A DNA stretch of 64,000 bases from Stratiolaelaps scimitus (taxonomy: Eukaryota > Arthropoda > Arachnida > Mesostigmata > Laelapidae): NCBI GenBank assembly GCA_019614645.1, contig JABWDB010000046.1, forward strand, positions 1,254,001-1,318,000, in the 5' to 3' direction. Each line of letters begins with the position of its first letter. Within the stretch, counting starts at the first letter, position 1. The notes under the pieces are model-generated. The model worked only from the letters and a program-made list of their open reading frames with translations. It was not told the DNA's origin and made no database searches. A program made the translations under genes and the position numbers. Of the stretch, positions 11,301 through 24,800 are shown one piece after another.

Positions 11301-14300
11301 ATTAGCTGATTAATTGTTGCTGTGAGTAGTGGCGTTCGATGTTGGTGACTCTGTTGGCCTGTTGTGCTCAGATGAGAGTGTTCACAACCCGGGGCACTCG
11401 TGTATGCCAACAGCCCTGTTCCGTTTCGTTCGTCACAGCCGTGTGTTCGTTTCACTGTAACGACAGAGACATCAATCATAATGGGACGACAACAAAGGCT
11501 GGAACACACGATGTATGTATGGGCCTGCTCTGCTGTTGGGTATCGCTTTGGCTTACTGGTTCGAAACTTTATATACTAGATTTCTTGGCTGCGTTTCTGC
11601 TCGAATCGTTGTACGTGAGTGAACATCAGGTTTAAGTGATACATCATATATATATATATATATATATGAAGGACTGATATCGAGGTGAAAAAGAGCTCGC
11701 GCAATGTAGTTAATAAGGGGAGACACAATGAATATGTTTCGTAAAAATGGTACAATATAGATAAAGTTAGCCGTTGAGACAGATAAGAGGGCATTTCGCG
11801 CCGCGCATATTATTTGAGGGTGTTTTTATATTGTTATTTTTTCATTTTATTAGTATCACTCGTAGCCTAATTAACTCTCTGGACACGTAATAAGTGCCCC
11901 TCTCACAATAGTTGTATTGATGGACAAAGAGGAAATATCAGATGGCGCTAGGTAGGCGCATAAGCCTGCTGGCAGATGGCTGAAGCAACTACAGCGTCAT
12001 GTAATAGGCAGTCCATATCTCGCCGGCAATATATAGTGGTCAGTTTAATTCTATGAGTTTGTTTTTCGAGCTCATTTTGTCACAAAACGAAATCAACTTA
12101 GGCCTGTAGTCTGTAGTTCTTTGTAGAGAGAACAACAAAATATAAGGAACCTTGTTATATCCTCGTATTCTTCGTAGGTGTCGTTGTAAATGTGAGTCAC
12201 CTGTATACAAATTAGCTTGTTCTCGTCTCGCTTGTCGTCCATATTTACACGTTTAGATGAAATTATACTGCTGCATTTGCACTGTTATAGGAAGAAGATT
12301 ATCTATTATATTTCTGTTAATTTCTGCGGTATTTTGAAAAGAAAAAAAAAAATTAAGAAAGACCATCGCTTACGTGCCGTGACTACCACGTTACGTTCGT
12401 TCATGATAGCTAACATGTACCACTCGGGAAATATATATTACGTAAAAACTTAGATATAAAGCTTCGCCGATCAACGCTGAGTGCTCTTGAAGCAGCTGCG
12501 AACGTCGTACGGAACACTACCACCACTAGCTAAACAATTAGATGCACTTATGAAACCCTACATATTTGACTGTCAGGGACGCTTGATATGGCACAACCAA
12601 TCATACCACACAATTGTCAGTACCGACCAGATGGACGCACTTGCACATATGATATCTATGGCATTTTTCTCCAGTACTATGTTATGAACTCGTTGTCCGT
12701 ACAAGGTATACCCGTACTAGTGCTATGAGGGGAACACAAGGAAACCTGTGCTGGTATCCATCCAGTCGATCGAAGCGAAACTGCGGTGCATGTCACAAAC
12801 GGTCACAAATTTCTCCACAATCTCAATAGATGCATAGAAAGATAGATCTCTCACACAGTGTTTGATTGCTTGCTTACTTGCTTGGCTGGCGGTAGATCGT
12901 TGTGCGATATGTCATAGTGCGTTTGTTTTTTTTGTAACAACAACAACAGATCTCTGGCCTTAAGCTGCGGTGCTCCTTTGTCTGTAACAAGCAGCCGAAA
13001 GTCAGAATAGCGGTTGCAGTAGTGTACGCAGCAGTTGTCGTTCGTCGCCTGTGATTCCGTTCGTCTGAGCCGATCGCGTCGCAGAAGCGTCACCAAAGTA
13101 AAGGGACACAGCAATTGGCGGAATCGGTGCAAAAGACATGTAGCAATAGCATTCAATACTACCGCCGGCTGCCGTCGCCGCCGCCACCGCCGCCGCCGCC
13201 GTTAACAGCAACAGGAGCAGCACATTGGCATCGTACATTTCCAAGTGGCGAGCACCGTATCGTTCGTCTATGTAGTCTTGCCACACAGCCGCGACCATTA
13301 GTCAACAATACAAGCTTACAAACGAGATACAGGCACACGTCGCCTGCGCCATGTCCTAAACGCTAGTTGGCCGACAAACAGCGACACGGAGGACTCGATA
13401 GCGAACACCCACTTGCTGGTGACTGCGGCCTGTTCCGACGCAGGCTTCTTTCTACAAAGGTCGGTGAAGGCTAGGTAGGCCGTCTCTCCATCTCTAGCTC
13501 GCTAGCTACTGATCGCTCAGTTTCCACTAAAGGCGTCGGCCGCCACACCGCTGCGGTGAATTCGTACCGCCTACAGAGTCGGATACGATAGAGCGGCGAC
13601 CAACAACGGTAATCTGCAGATAACAACGAGAGGCATCCGCGGTAGAGGAGGCCAGAGCAGAGATTGCAGACACACACGGCAATATATTCGTTCACAAACG
13701 CGAATGCATCGTACAATCGCGAAACAACGTAGGCCGCAGACAGATTGTTATCTGGTTAGTCACATAAATTGTCACTACTTTGTCTGCATACCGTATTTCG
13801 TCCTTGCTGGCCGATAAGGTAAGGCAATATTCCCTGCGAAGATAAATATCTTCAAACGCAATATTGTCATATGCAAGTTGTCGAAGAGCTCCGGAGTAGT
13901 CCACCGCGTCATGCGATATTAGGATGTCGCATACACAATCGGGAGACAATACTAGAAGTAAGCTAGCTGGCCCCCAGTGTGCCCCTGATTATTATTGTTT
14001 AAATGAATCTAGAAGGTTAGGGACAGAGGGTCCGGGAGCTCGGAGTTACCTCTGGGTTGCCTCGAACGAATGCATCATATCGATCATCGTTATTGTAAAG
14101 ACAACCTCTCGTTCTGGCAGTGGGCACAACCGAACAAGCGTCGAGTGAGGGCAGTGTTTAAGGTTAGATTTAGGGCAGCCGCGCGGCATTCGCAGATCTC
14201 TACTGCTGCTGCTGTATGTCACAGTGGGAGATGGCCGCAAAGATGACCCTCCTCATCTATGAACGCTACGAATTCAACGCAGTACCATGGCTGTTTCGTT

Positions 14301-14951
14301 TGTCTAAATCTTCGTCATATGTTTTAGAAACGATTTTAATAAAGCCTCTCTCATACAGCGAAATGCAGGTTCGTCATATGGAAATCGATAACATTCTCAA
14401 ATAATCATTTTCACTCAAATCGCTGTAAAAGCGTTAGATCCAATTTAGCTTGCAATAGCAATATGCGCGCATAACAAATAGCCAATGTATCCAATTCTTA
14501 GATAAGAGGTTCTGCACAAGGTGGTGTGATACGTACGGAATTCTGCAACTGGGCAATTTACGCGTACTTGTTTCGACCTAGGATTAAGGTCGCAAATTAA
14601 GTAGGTCGCTAGGTCGACGCCTATCTTGCCATAGATAGTAGACAGCCCACATAAAACGCACACACGCAGAGATTAAGATGACTCGGAATCTTCGAGAACC
14701 AGTGTTATACGTTAGTGACAAATGCAAAATTGTCGACAGACAAACACAGTAAAGTTTGTGTGGAAATACAATAGTTGTTCAACACAAATTTAATGCAGGC
14801 AATTGCACCCTCATTCAGACGACAATTCAGTTGAATTCAACAACGAATAAGGAATGCTCCAGTTCACTTAATGAACAACTGCAGCGGGTGAGCGCATCCG
14901 TTCTAGTTGGGACAAATGATAATCTACATTTACATATCCAGATGGAGCGGT

Positions 14952-14990
<39 letters not shown>

Positions 14991-16734
14991 GATGATACGC
15001 CATTCTGCGAGGTACGACGAAGATTAAACTGATAGGACCAAGCTTTTACATCTCCTCCCCGCCAATGTAACAACAACTTTCTCGGCGGGCGATTTATCGC
15101 AGGGCAAATCCTTGTAGCAATCCAGATGAAACGTATACTTTTATATAGCGAGCACATTTGATCATTACATCAACAATGTATAGCGGGTATCTAACGTGCC
15201 TCGACCCGTGGGCACGTACAATATAACATAACGTAATGGAAAATCAGCGGACCTCCTTGGAAGCAGCATCGTCCCCTTCGAAACTCATCGGGTCGGGATT
15301 GACCCGCAGCAAGAGTTCGGAAGGCGACAACTGCTGATAAGAAACGAATGTTGATCTACTTCGATTCAGGTTGACACCACAGCGTATACCGTTGATACAC
15401 GTCAACAAATACAGCGGGCGATATTCGGCGCGTTTTGCCACAGAGAACGAGCGCGTGCGGTGGATGTCGGTCGCCGCTTACCTGTATGAATATTATAGGA
15501 ACCGCTGGCATTATGGACATCGGTTCGCCTTCGAACGTTCGTCTCGTTTTCCCTGATAATCGTGTTAGGCGATTTCGGCGATAGACAACGAAAGTTCTCA
15601 CAGCTGCGGTAGCTCATGAGCAATTTACCCAACCGAAATAACAGTCAACACATTATCGAATATAGTTCGACGAAATCAATGTTATATAAACCATATGTGG
15701 TACTCACGAGAATTTCCAAAGTAGTTACCAGCCCTGATAGGCTATGGGCGTTATCACCATACGAAACGTCATGGATGTCACACCAGCCCTCCTTCATAGG
15801 CAATCTCTAGTTGCTCGTTTGCTTACTGCAAGCAAACTAAGAACATCACGTTTCAACGCTATCAAAAGGCACACCCGTACGAAGTCAATGTTGGTGTTGG
15901 ACGAATGCCTGATACACCAACCTCAGATGAGGTTACCTTGTACGTGACGACGACTGCAGCTGTGCGAACAGCTAGCAGAGCCTACACACCACAACAGCAT
16001 GTCACCCCCCCCCCCCGGGGGCTCATAAGCAACTATTGAATAAGGGCGGCACCTTGCCCCTCGATATTTATCGATAAATGCCTCTTTGTTCTGCTGGTCT
16101 CCGGACGATAAAATAGAGTGCGTGTTCAAATGCCTTTGTTACCACCTTCCCAAGTCGATATTGGCGTTATATTAGACGTCATCCAACGAAGCGGTGCCTT
16201 CAGGCGGTCGATACTTAATTTTGAATACATAAATGCATCCACAGCACTGTCTACCCCAGTGTAAAGACCGGCTGGGTTTGTATTCAATATGGTAGTAGGT
16301 AAAACCTTTTATTTAACCTTCCTGCAATGGATTCAAAAAGTGCACTAACTGGCCCAGATAGTAGATTGAACATAATTAACTAGCCGACATCTATCTTAGC
16401 TTAATGTTGACATTCGGATTATTAGAAGTTGCGCAACTCTCGCCAATATCTATTTTAGATTTGCACATAAAGCTATCACATTCTATATCTCTGACTCAAG
16501 CGAAAACTGATTTCGGTAATCCGTTACAACATACAGAAGGGGCAAGTCGAATTTAATATATCGTGGCAAAATACAGGGATCAACAAAACAAATTATACAT
16601 TATTAAGTATACTCAAAGGAGCCGTTGAAAAATAAGCAGACTTGAACACTTGCTGAGTCTTGAATTAATATACACCCTTTCGCAAACACAAACACGACTA
16701 AACCCCGCTGCATACATGTGTGTACATTTTGGTA
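11301..16734. other. Gene-poor intergenic stretch
   Basis: Open frames here are short and match no family I know. The longest minus-strand frame (13002-13298) owes its Ala and Leu runs to a GCC/GCT simple repeat near 13160-13215. A (TA)n microsatellite lies at 14955-14989 and a C/G homopolymer run near 16008-16020. Upstream exons of the minus-strand hnRNP L gene could lie here, but none was recognised. Confidence 0.45.
14955..14989. repeat. (TA)n microsatellite
   Basis: About 17 TA units in intergenic sequence. Confidence 0.95.
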
Positions 16735-16865
16735 TATAATCGGATATGCTATCGGAAGCCAGAGGTCGCAGGTTCGAGCCTCGCTGCATGATGATACATA
16801 AGAGAGCTTACGCATTGTGAAATTGCAGCTCGTTTAATAAACTAATAAGCCTTTGCCTTTGTACC
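16735..16865 (+). mobile_element. SINE copy, tRNA-derived, diverged 5' part
   Basis: A tRNA T-arm/box B-like string (AGGTTCGAGCCT) near 16770 is followed by a tail containing AAGAGAGCTTACGCATTG and TTTAATAAACTAATAAG, ending in CCTTTGCCTTTG. The same order and near-identical words occur at 63287-63440 (minus strand) and 63759-63825 (plus strand). This supports a dispersed short retroposon family. The 5' tRNA-like half is poorly kept here. Confidence 0.65.
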
Positions 16866-19800
16866 AAATACTTATCATAAAGTCTTCTAATGTTCATTTT
16901 ACATACACACGTCTCAATACCATCATGTCTTTTTTTAACAGCCTCCCTCTGTCTCCGAGCTGCGAGCGCGGTGTATTGAAGAGTGACCTCGGGCTATTGG
17001 CTGTGTAATTAATTATATTAACGATGGTTGAGTCCACCATAGCTCCTCCTTAGTCTACTTAAATAGCATGTCTCACAGAGATGTAAATGTCCCATAGTTT
17101 GACCGCGGTAACGTCAAAACTAAGAGGACGACGTCATCATAATTGTTATTAACATTCCCCCTATATAACAAAGCTGCATCATTAACCTACGTCCTTCATT
17201 AAACTGAAAAGCAAACGCTTACGATCTGTATCCGCGACAAATTATCTCAATATAATTACAAGCTGATAGCAGGTCTTGTCAACAGCAGCATTGTAGCAAT
17301 TATGTAGCAGCCCTGGCTGCTACACAATTCATTAATTACAACGAATAGAAATACCAGAGATATGTAATACCAGGCAGAAATCTAATAGGAAACACCATCC
17401 ACCAGTTGAACAAAGTCGCTTATATCGCTTGCTCGTTGTTACCCATCGTTTACGATTTATGAGTGAAAATTTCCCGGGTCAATTTTCCGCTCCAAAAGCG
17501 CCCACCCTCCTTAGCCGAATCTCTTTATGCAAATTGCAAAACCAGCAACGTAAACCACGTTTACATCTCGAACAATTTAATTGACCACCCATTACTAGTC
17601 CAGATCAAAGCTAGCTTACACAGCTTGCTTCCGTAATCAGTGACACTTAACCGCACTTCATTCATCTATGGTAGCCGTGACAGTGACGTCCACTCAAAAT
17701 CAGTGACCCATCATCTTCTATAAAGACAATCACAACGTCCGGCCGCCCAGAATTACGGTTAAACGCAGCAACTTTCGCCGAAACGGTTCGTCGCCGTCTC
17801 CTCTCCGTGTTTAAGATCCAGAGCGCGAGTGTTGTTGCTCTGTGTCGGCCATTATTATTCCCTGCCTTGTTTCCACCTCCTGTGATCGATTGCTGGCTAG
17901 TATAGCCTACGACGGTGGCGACTGTGTGCACCAGTGGGTGCTACACTGCGGCAACACACATCTCGTCTCACTCTTCGCAGTAGTCAGATCTCAAAGTCTA
18001 AAGGGCTCCCCTATGTTGATTTGATTATTCGCTCACCTACTCGCTCTCCCTCCCGTTCACTATATCTTAGTCTGTAACAAGCAGGCTGTGTCCGTCCGCT
18101 CGTCCATGAGCGCATTTGTGTGTCTGTGTGCATGTGAGTCTGCATCTAGCAGCTAGTGCTTCTTTGGCTGCCACCACAATCACCATAGCTGATACTGTGC
18201 GAAGGTCCACCTTTGTAAACTATAGCACATTACCATAGTAGGCTTCATTTAATATAGCTGTGTTGAAATACAAAAAAAAATTAATTTCTAACGGCCTTAT
18301 CGCCACCTTCATGGGTAATTAGCCACGGCTACTACACTACTGCGACTACACTGATTGTTGGCCGTGTCGGCATTCGTCTTATTATTATTATTATAATATG
18401 TGAACGCAGAGCGCGAAATGAATGCTCCAATACCCTGGACAAGATCTACTTCAGAAGAGGCGTGATGGCCACTGGGGATCTAGATTCCAACACACTGAAC
18501 GCTACATGCTACCACTCGGTATGGGCACCCATGAGAAGGTATATCCACGTAAAATATCACTATCACGAATAACACGCTAACGTCTCCCTGCACTCCTACA
18601 AAATGGGGAGCAGATGTAAACGGCCAGGTACAGATCCTACCACCCCAGGGCTACGGTCTTAGTCAGTAAATCCATCAAACCTATACATATCCCGCAATAC
18701 ACAACCGAAAAGAGACTCTTCCGAGACCGCGAAGAGCTCCGTCAAGGAAGCAACAACTACGCTCAAAGCCGCTAAAGGCGTGAGGCTCATTGGGCGTGGA
18801 TGACTCTTACCAAGAAGAGCCTACAAGTTAGGCATCACACGGACGCGCACATATAGATGCATGGACAGACAAGCGCGCACAGAGCTGTGAAATGGCACGT
18901 CGATACAATGGCCAACGGAATGCCCCCGCGGGGGAGGAGGACCAGAGACACTCGGTAAACCTAACTCGGATGAGAGGCCCGATTGGCGGATCTCGGACAC
19001 GAAAGCGGGCATGCCAATGACGCGACGCGCTAGAACCACCTCTCGGATGAATCCAACCAATGGATCCCCACCCAGGGACGTTTTGAGGTTCTGATTCCTC
19101 GGGAACAAAGGCCGACCGCGACCCCCCCCCCCCCCACACACACGGAGCCATGCATCTACGCCAAACACTTCATCCATCCGCTAACCAGACGCTGGGCATT
19201 GCCTGCCTAGCCCGGCCGACCAAGAAACAATGCATCAGCAAGGCAAGGCCGCCACTTCGTGGCCTCAGGGCTGACCAAGCCCAATTATCGTCCAGGATCA
19301 TCCTTCTCGCTAGAGATCTCCAGCGATCCCGCCGTGTACGGTACTTACCGAAGAGGACACGCTGGTGCTTGCTCAAATGTGACGGATTCCACGCGTTGGA
19401 AGCACACAAAATCGCGAAAGACAGAAATTGGGCAAAAATCACCACTGAACACCGACCGGCGTCGTGTTTGAGAAGGGACAAAAAACAAGATGGCGACGAA
19501 ATGGCCAGAGGGCGCCACGGTCGATGCAGTGCAGCCCACAGACGGCGGCCAGCCGACGGTGTCTAATGTCCGCTAGATAGAAAATTTTGAATTCGTCTAT
19601 GGCGCGAAACATCAAGCGTTCACCGGCAGGCAACGAATGGTTAGTCGCGTGCGAATTTCGACAACGACGATGTTGGACATTTCAATTGATGATGGATGAC
19701 AAGAAAAAAATAGCGACATTCATGAAATGGAAAATCCCGTCGATACATTTTCGGCACCACCTCGATACTTCGGCGTAGTCGTCAGATATTTGGATCACCC

Positions 19801-21560
19801 ATCGATATGTCCATGGGATGTAAGCGACAGAAAAAACCACCACAATAAAGTACAACGGGGGAATTCGTCGCTCCCTAAACGACTCCCCGGACGACGAAGG
19901 AATAAACTCGAACGATCCACGCTCATCATTGATCTTGAGCAAATTTCCCATCGAAGTAGACCACTAATAATGAAATGCTAAGCTTTTTTTTGTCATATAG
20001 TAACTAGTTTATTAGTCAATTACAAAAGTGGGCGACAATTGTATCCGCGTTTGTATTTTCTTTGTCTGTTGTTTTGCTTTGAAGGGTGGTGCTGTTGAAC
20101 ACCGTCCCGCATGCCCTTTATTTTGTATTAAAAAGAAAAAAAATTGACAATACCCCGCGACATGTGTTTATCCGGGTCGCTTTTCTCCCGGGTCTGTTTG
20201 CTTTTCCAATCCGCGAAATCCATTTCGGCTTTCCTTCGTTAATGCTCCGCTTCCTAACTACTGTATATTTGAATAAATTGTATGTTCAATATTATTTCAA
20301 TACGTTGGGGTTTTGCCAAAAAGAGCACTTCTACTTCCGATCCCATTGTTATCGTCAGAAGGAAACGAAGCAATTATAGCAATTATAAGTTTCCAATCAA
20401 TATTGTCGATCACCACGACTTGGAAATGCTAAGCGAAATGTACGCTTTTCATCTCGGTTGAAGCTATGGGCTGACAAAGTTCAGTTTACACCAGGCTTGG
20501 CCAAGCAACCGCCTCTTTTCCGCTTTGGAGGGAAGGCCTGTCCGCATACATGAAGGGCTCTTATCCATATACCTGGTCTACCCGGTCTACCTGGTCATCC
20601 AAAAGAAACTGCATCCCGACTCTCTCTCTGTCTCTCAATCTCCTCCCAACGTGTTCTTCTCACACTGATTGTAATTTCAGTGATGTAGAACCATTGCTCT
20701 TGCGTTGATCATGCAGCCATGTGTCAGTGCGAAATTGGAACTGACAGGAAATAACACACATAAAGAACGTTATGAAAATAGTCGATTTATTAACAAAAAT
20801 CCATACATACTGCAACATTATAACAAACAATGTATTTTGATAACTATTCAGGCTTGCATTCTCTTTATATGTATTGCATGCGTTTATATTCTAGCATGTT
20901 GGCCAGTGGATATTTTCTCTCAATGCAGTCACTTAACATAAATGGCATACTTAACGACATTCCCACCATCTCAAGTTGGTATGAGCTAACAATTCTCTGA
21001 ATTAGCCATTATAATTTCCAATTAATGTAAGAAAATTTTAAGCATTTTTTGACGCACACGCGTCAAAGTCACCTGATTGCCTATTCCTGTATTCACATGC
21101 CACTGATAAGTCTGTCGACCCGGAGGTGGGCTCGAGGGAGATAATCGAGTTGCTCACAGTGAGAAGTAGCATGACACCAGAGGAGGAATCAATAGGCCAC
21201 GATTCGGTTTAGGACGGAGATGGTATCGACAATGGCAGCCGAACAATGCTCGTTCAGCTGAACGCCGTATCGAGTCGTATATCCAGACGAAGCCTGTCTC
21301 GACGATTGGCTGGAACTTTATGACATGCTGAGGTACATTACAATTCGTTCATGGCAAATTTAGAAAGTTGCTAAATCAGTACACACAAGTAGCTCTTGCT
21401 ACTTTTCGATGAGTCATTAGAGATTGCCATTAGTGTTGCAGTCCCAGATCACGTGGTGAATTGTGATCACACTGGTAAAATTTCGCCTCACTAATTTCTC
21501 GAAGCGATAGAATATGCTGGCTGTAGAATACAGTTCAGCACCTGATGCAAGGTGCATGCG
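16866..21560. other. Gene-poor stretch with one GC-rich block
   Basis: No known gene was recognised. The block at about 18820-19570 is clearly richer in G and C than its surroundings. It keeps overlapping minus-strand open frames (18821-19177, 18828-19151, 19170-19481) that match nothing I know; an old transposon insertion is one explanation. The last part towards 21.6 kb is likely downstream of MMAA, whose strand has an AATAAA hexamer at 21561-21566. Confidence 0.4.
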
Positions 21561-21566
21561 TTTATT
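21561..21566 (-). terminator. Polyadenylation signal candidate of MMAA
   Basis: A TTTATT on the plus strand reads AATAAA for MMAA, about 255 bases after its stop codon. The assignment is by position only. Confidence 0.4.
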
Positions 21567-21820
21567 CATAGAGAAAACAGCTAATCCATTCTGAATCGGC
21601 GTCTGCTTGAATCACGACAACTGTCACCTAGCGCAGCTCTGAAATATAGTCATCCTCTCCTGGTGATCTTAGTAATACTGTGTACATTCACATGTGTCCT
21701 TGGGAATTCACATGACACACTGCCATCACAGTATGCTCTAGTATCGTCGGTATGCACATCGGCACATTTGAAATTTGTTATCTACTTTGTTAACTGCCAA
21801 CCAACAAATTATACTTTGTA

Positions 21821-24800
21821 TTAATTAATCCGCTCGATGTTTGCTTTACACAGTATCCGTAGAAGTTTCTCACTCCCCTGTCCAGGCGTCAGCTCCCCCA
21901 GTTCAACTTCCTTTTGCACCGAGGCACACTCGCGTTGGGCCAATCTCAAGAAGTCCTCCTAAAATTATAAACAAATAACAATTCGCGTCGCAATTAATTT
22001 TTTATGATTTTCATCATTTACTTTGATGACAGACAAAACATTAAATGTCCCGCAGAATGCCACTCGTTCAAGCCTACTGGTGCCCAAGGATATATTAACA
22101 GCGTCGAGTCTCGACGTCTATTTTCATACTGTACGCCGGTCTGATTCCCGGCTCAGTTTTGTCCTTCACCGAAATGGTTACTTAGGGCTGACACATCGGC
22201 ATTATACTGCATCTCTCTTCGTCGGTGCCCTCACCTGGAGATACGTCCACATGTTGGCAACTCGTTGCTTTGCCCGTTTCTCTACGATGTCAGTCTTGCC
22301 CACACTCTCCGTAAACTCTTCGATCGATTTCCATAGCTTGTCTAAGCCGGTACGCTGTTTCGATGAGGTCATCAACACCTGCAACAGCCATTGGTCACGG
22401 AATATTATATATCATCAGTATTATTATTATTATTCAGCTTCTTCTGTCGTAATCCAACCAATGATTTATAACTAGTCACTCAAGTCGTTAATGGGGTAAA
22501 TACAAATCGAGATTAGGCGTTTCTTAGGAGAGACGCCCCCCCCCCCATTTGTCGAGCTCAATATGAACCCTCGATAAAACCATGTGAAAGTCTACTCTAC
22601 GCTTGGCATCCGAATCTCACCAATTATCTAGGACAAACCCCATCCTCACCCGAGGTCTCCAGTGAAGAAACTTTGGCCGCATGAACTTCAGGGCAGAGAC
22701 GTATTCTGACGCAGCTCGTCGAGCTTCAGGCAGAAGGGTACCGTCGGCCTTGGTTACGCAGATTAGATCGCACACCTGTGCTCGTCAAACGAATTGATTG
22801 CCTCCTCCATAATTTATTCATTTATGCGTCGATATTATTATATGACTGGTTCCTTGTCGTTGGCAATATTTGCTTACAACCTTATATAACTGCATATTGA
22901 GTTTAAGACCTGATGGTCCGTCTCGTTGTGGCGTCCACGGCAACAACTTCTGAGTGAATTTTTAGTGCTAACACGATATGATTGGAAATAATTAAATTTA
23001 AAATATATTTAGTCAGTTAGTTACACCTATCAAGTAATGAGATGTGTGGGAATCAAATTCGAGAGAAGTAAGCAATTTGCCATTCGACATTTGGAACTCG
23101 TGTGATATACATTAACATAGTCACCAGAGCAGGCCCTCCACCCCCCGCTATTCGAAGTCAAGAGAACCCACCTTCTTTACCTCAGAAAGACCAACAATTT
23201 TTGCACACAGTCACAGTATGAAGAGGACCTAGACACTGACATTCACAATATCATTATCCAGTAACGGCCCAAGGTAAGGTTATGTCCGCAGGCTTACATA
23301 CGGCACACTAGCGTCAGGGTGTATCAAAACTACGGTGCAACTGCCAAACACTATCAGCGCTGAGTGTTAATAATTAGTAAAATACATGAATCATTCTAGA
23401 CCCGGATTTAATAAATACCTCAACTATACCCTTCTTGACGGCTTGTAATTCGTCGCCTCCACCTAGAAGAACAAAATAGCAAGGAAATGACAAGGCATAG
23501 TTTAAGACTAATTGCTAGTGGTAAATGGCCAAGTTGTCCAATAGTCATTTTGCCCCCATGAGATCACAGTTAGCGTCGAGAGTGGCTGTATTGAAACACA
23601 AACTGAAACCGCATTGTTATACGTCGGCTACTTTTTTTCCTCATGAAACTATAGCGATAAAACTTTGTCTAAGCCTCATTAAATGCAAGCACAACAAGCC
23701 GTTGTGCCTTATACATGGGATTTTGTTTTTTTTCTACGCTGACTCCCAGCGGTTCCCCTATATGACAGACTACTCGGAACTACCTATGCGTAGTACCTTC
23801 AAGTACCTATCATGAGGAACACCATTTACTTGTTTTTCTTTAAACCGCTCGCATCTGGAAGGAATTCACGGATAAACGAACGATGACACATAGATCGAAA
23901 GATTCCACAAAAAGCGTCTCGCAGGATTTGAACCCAAGCCATGCGTCCCTCCTCATGTCTAGCAGTCAAAGACGCTCATCGTTAGACATACTTGTCAAGT
24001 ATAAGAGGTCCTAACATACCTGGAGGAATGAGCAACACCAGACAGTCGCACATATCCTGAATTTTGAATTCGGCTTGCCCCACGCCAACGGTCTCCACTA
24101 ACGTCACGTCATATCTGCGTAAAATAGTGATGTGCAAGTGTTAGTTTGCTCCTTATATTATTAAACATTCTGTGGTACAACTTGTAATAATATATATATA
24201 TATATGAGGGGGCGCAAAGTAGCGTTTAGTTTACACGTGAGGGATAGTTTCCTTGCAGTTCAACAAGCATCAGTTTATTTCTAAACTCACTTTTTCCTAT
24301 AATAACTGAAGCCTATTCTTTCTAGCTTTTTCAGCTTGAACTGTAAGCCCACGTTTTCCCTCCTCCCCAGCTATATGTATGTTTTCTCTAGCGAGATCAT
24401 CGAATTTTCTATACTAACCCGGCAGCTTGAACGAGCTCTATGGAGTCCGATGTTGTTTTGCAGACCCCGCCAAGGAGGCCAGCTGTCGGCGAGGAGCGAA
24501 TATAGGCGCTCGGATTCCTTCAAATCAGAAAAAAAAACGAGATTGAAAATGAACTGAGATGGCAGCGCGATCTGAGGTGAAATTTCGAGACATTCACTTG
24601 TCTACAATTGCAACCCCATTTTTTTCTTATAGACAAGAGCTTGCATCGGAATATATAGACAGTACGACAGCGGACTCGTCAAAACACCTAATGCACTAGC
24701 ATGGAATTTCATGCTTTGCTAAACGGGTGAGTCCTCTGAGGGGCAGCTTCTTTCCTTGGTCATCATTAGCTCGAGACGTCACCTCTACCTCAGCCAACTT

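Noticed and set aside
13002..13298. Minus-strand frame with poly-Leu and poly-Ala
   Set aside because: It is produced by a GCC/GCT simple repeat. No conserved sequence surrounds it.
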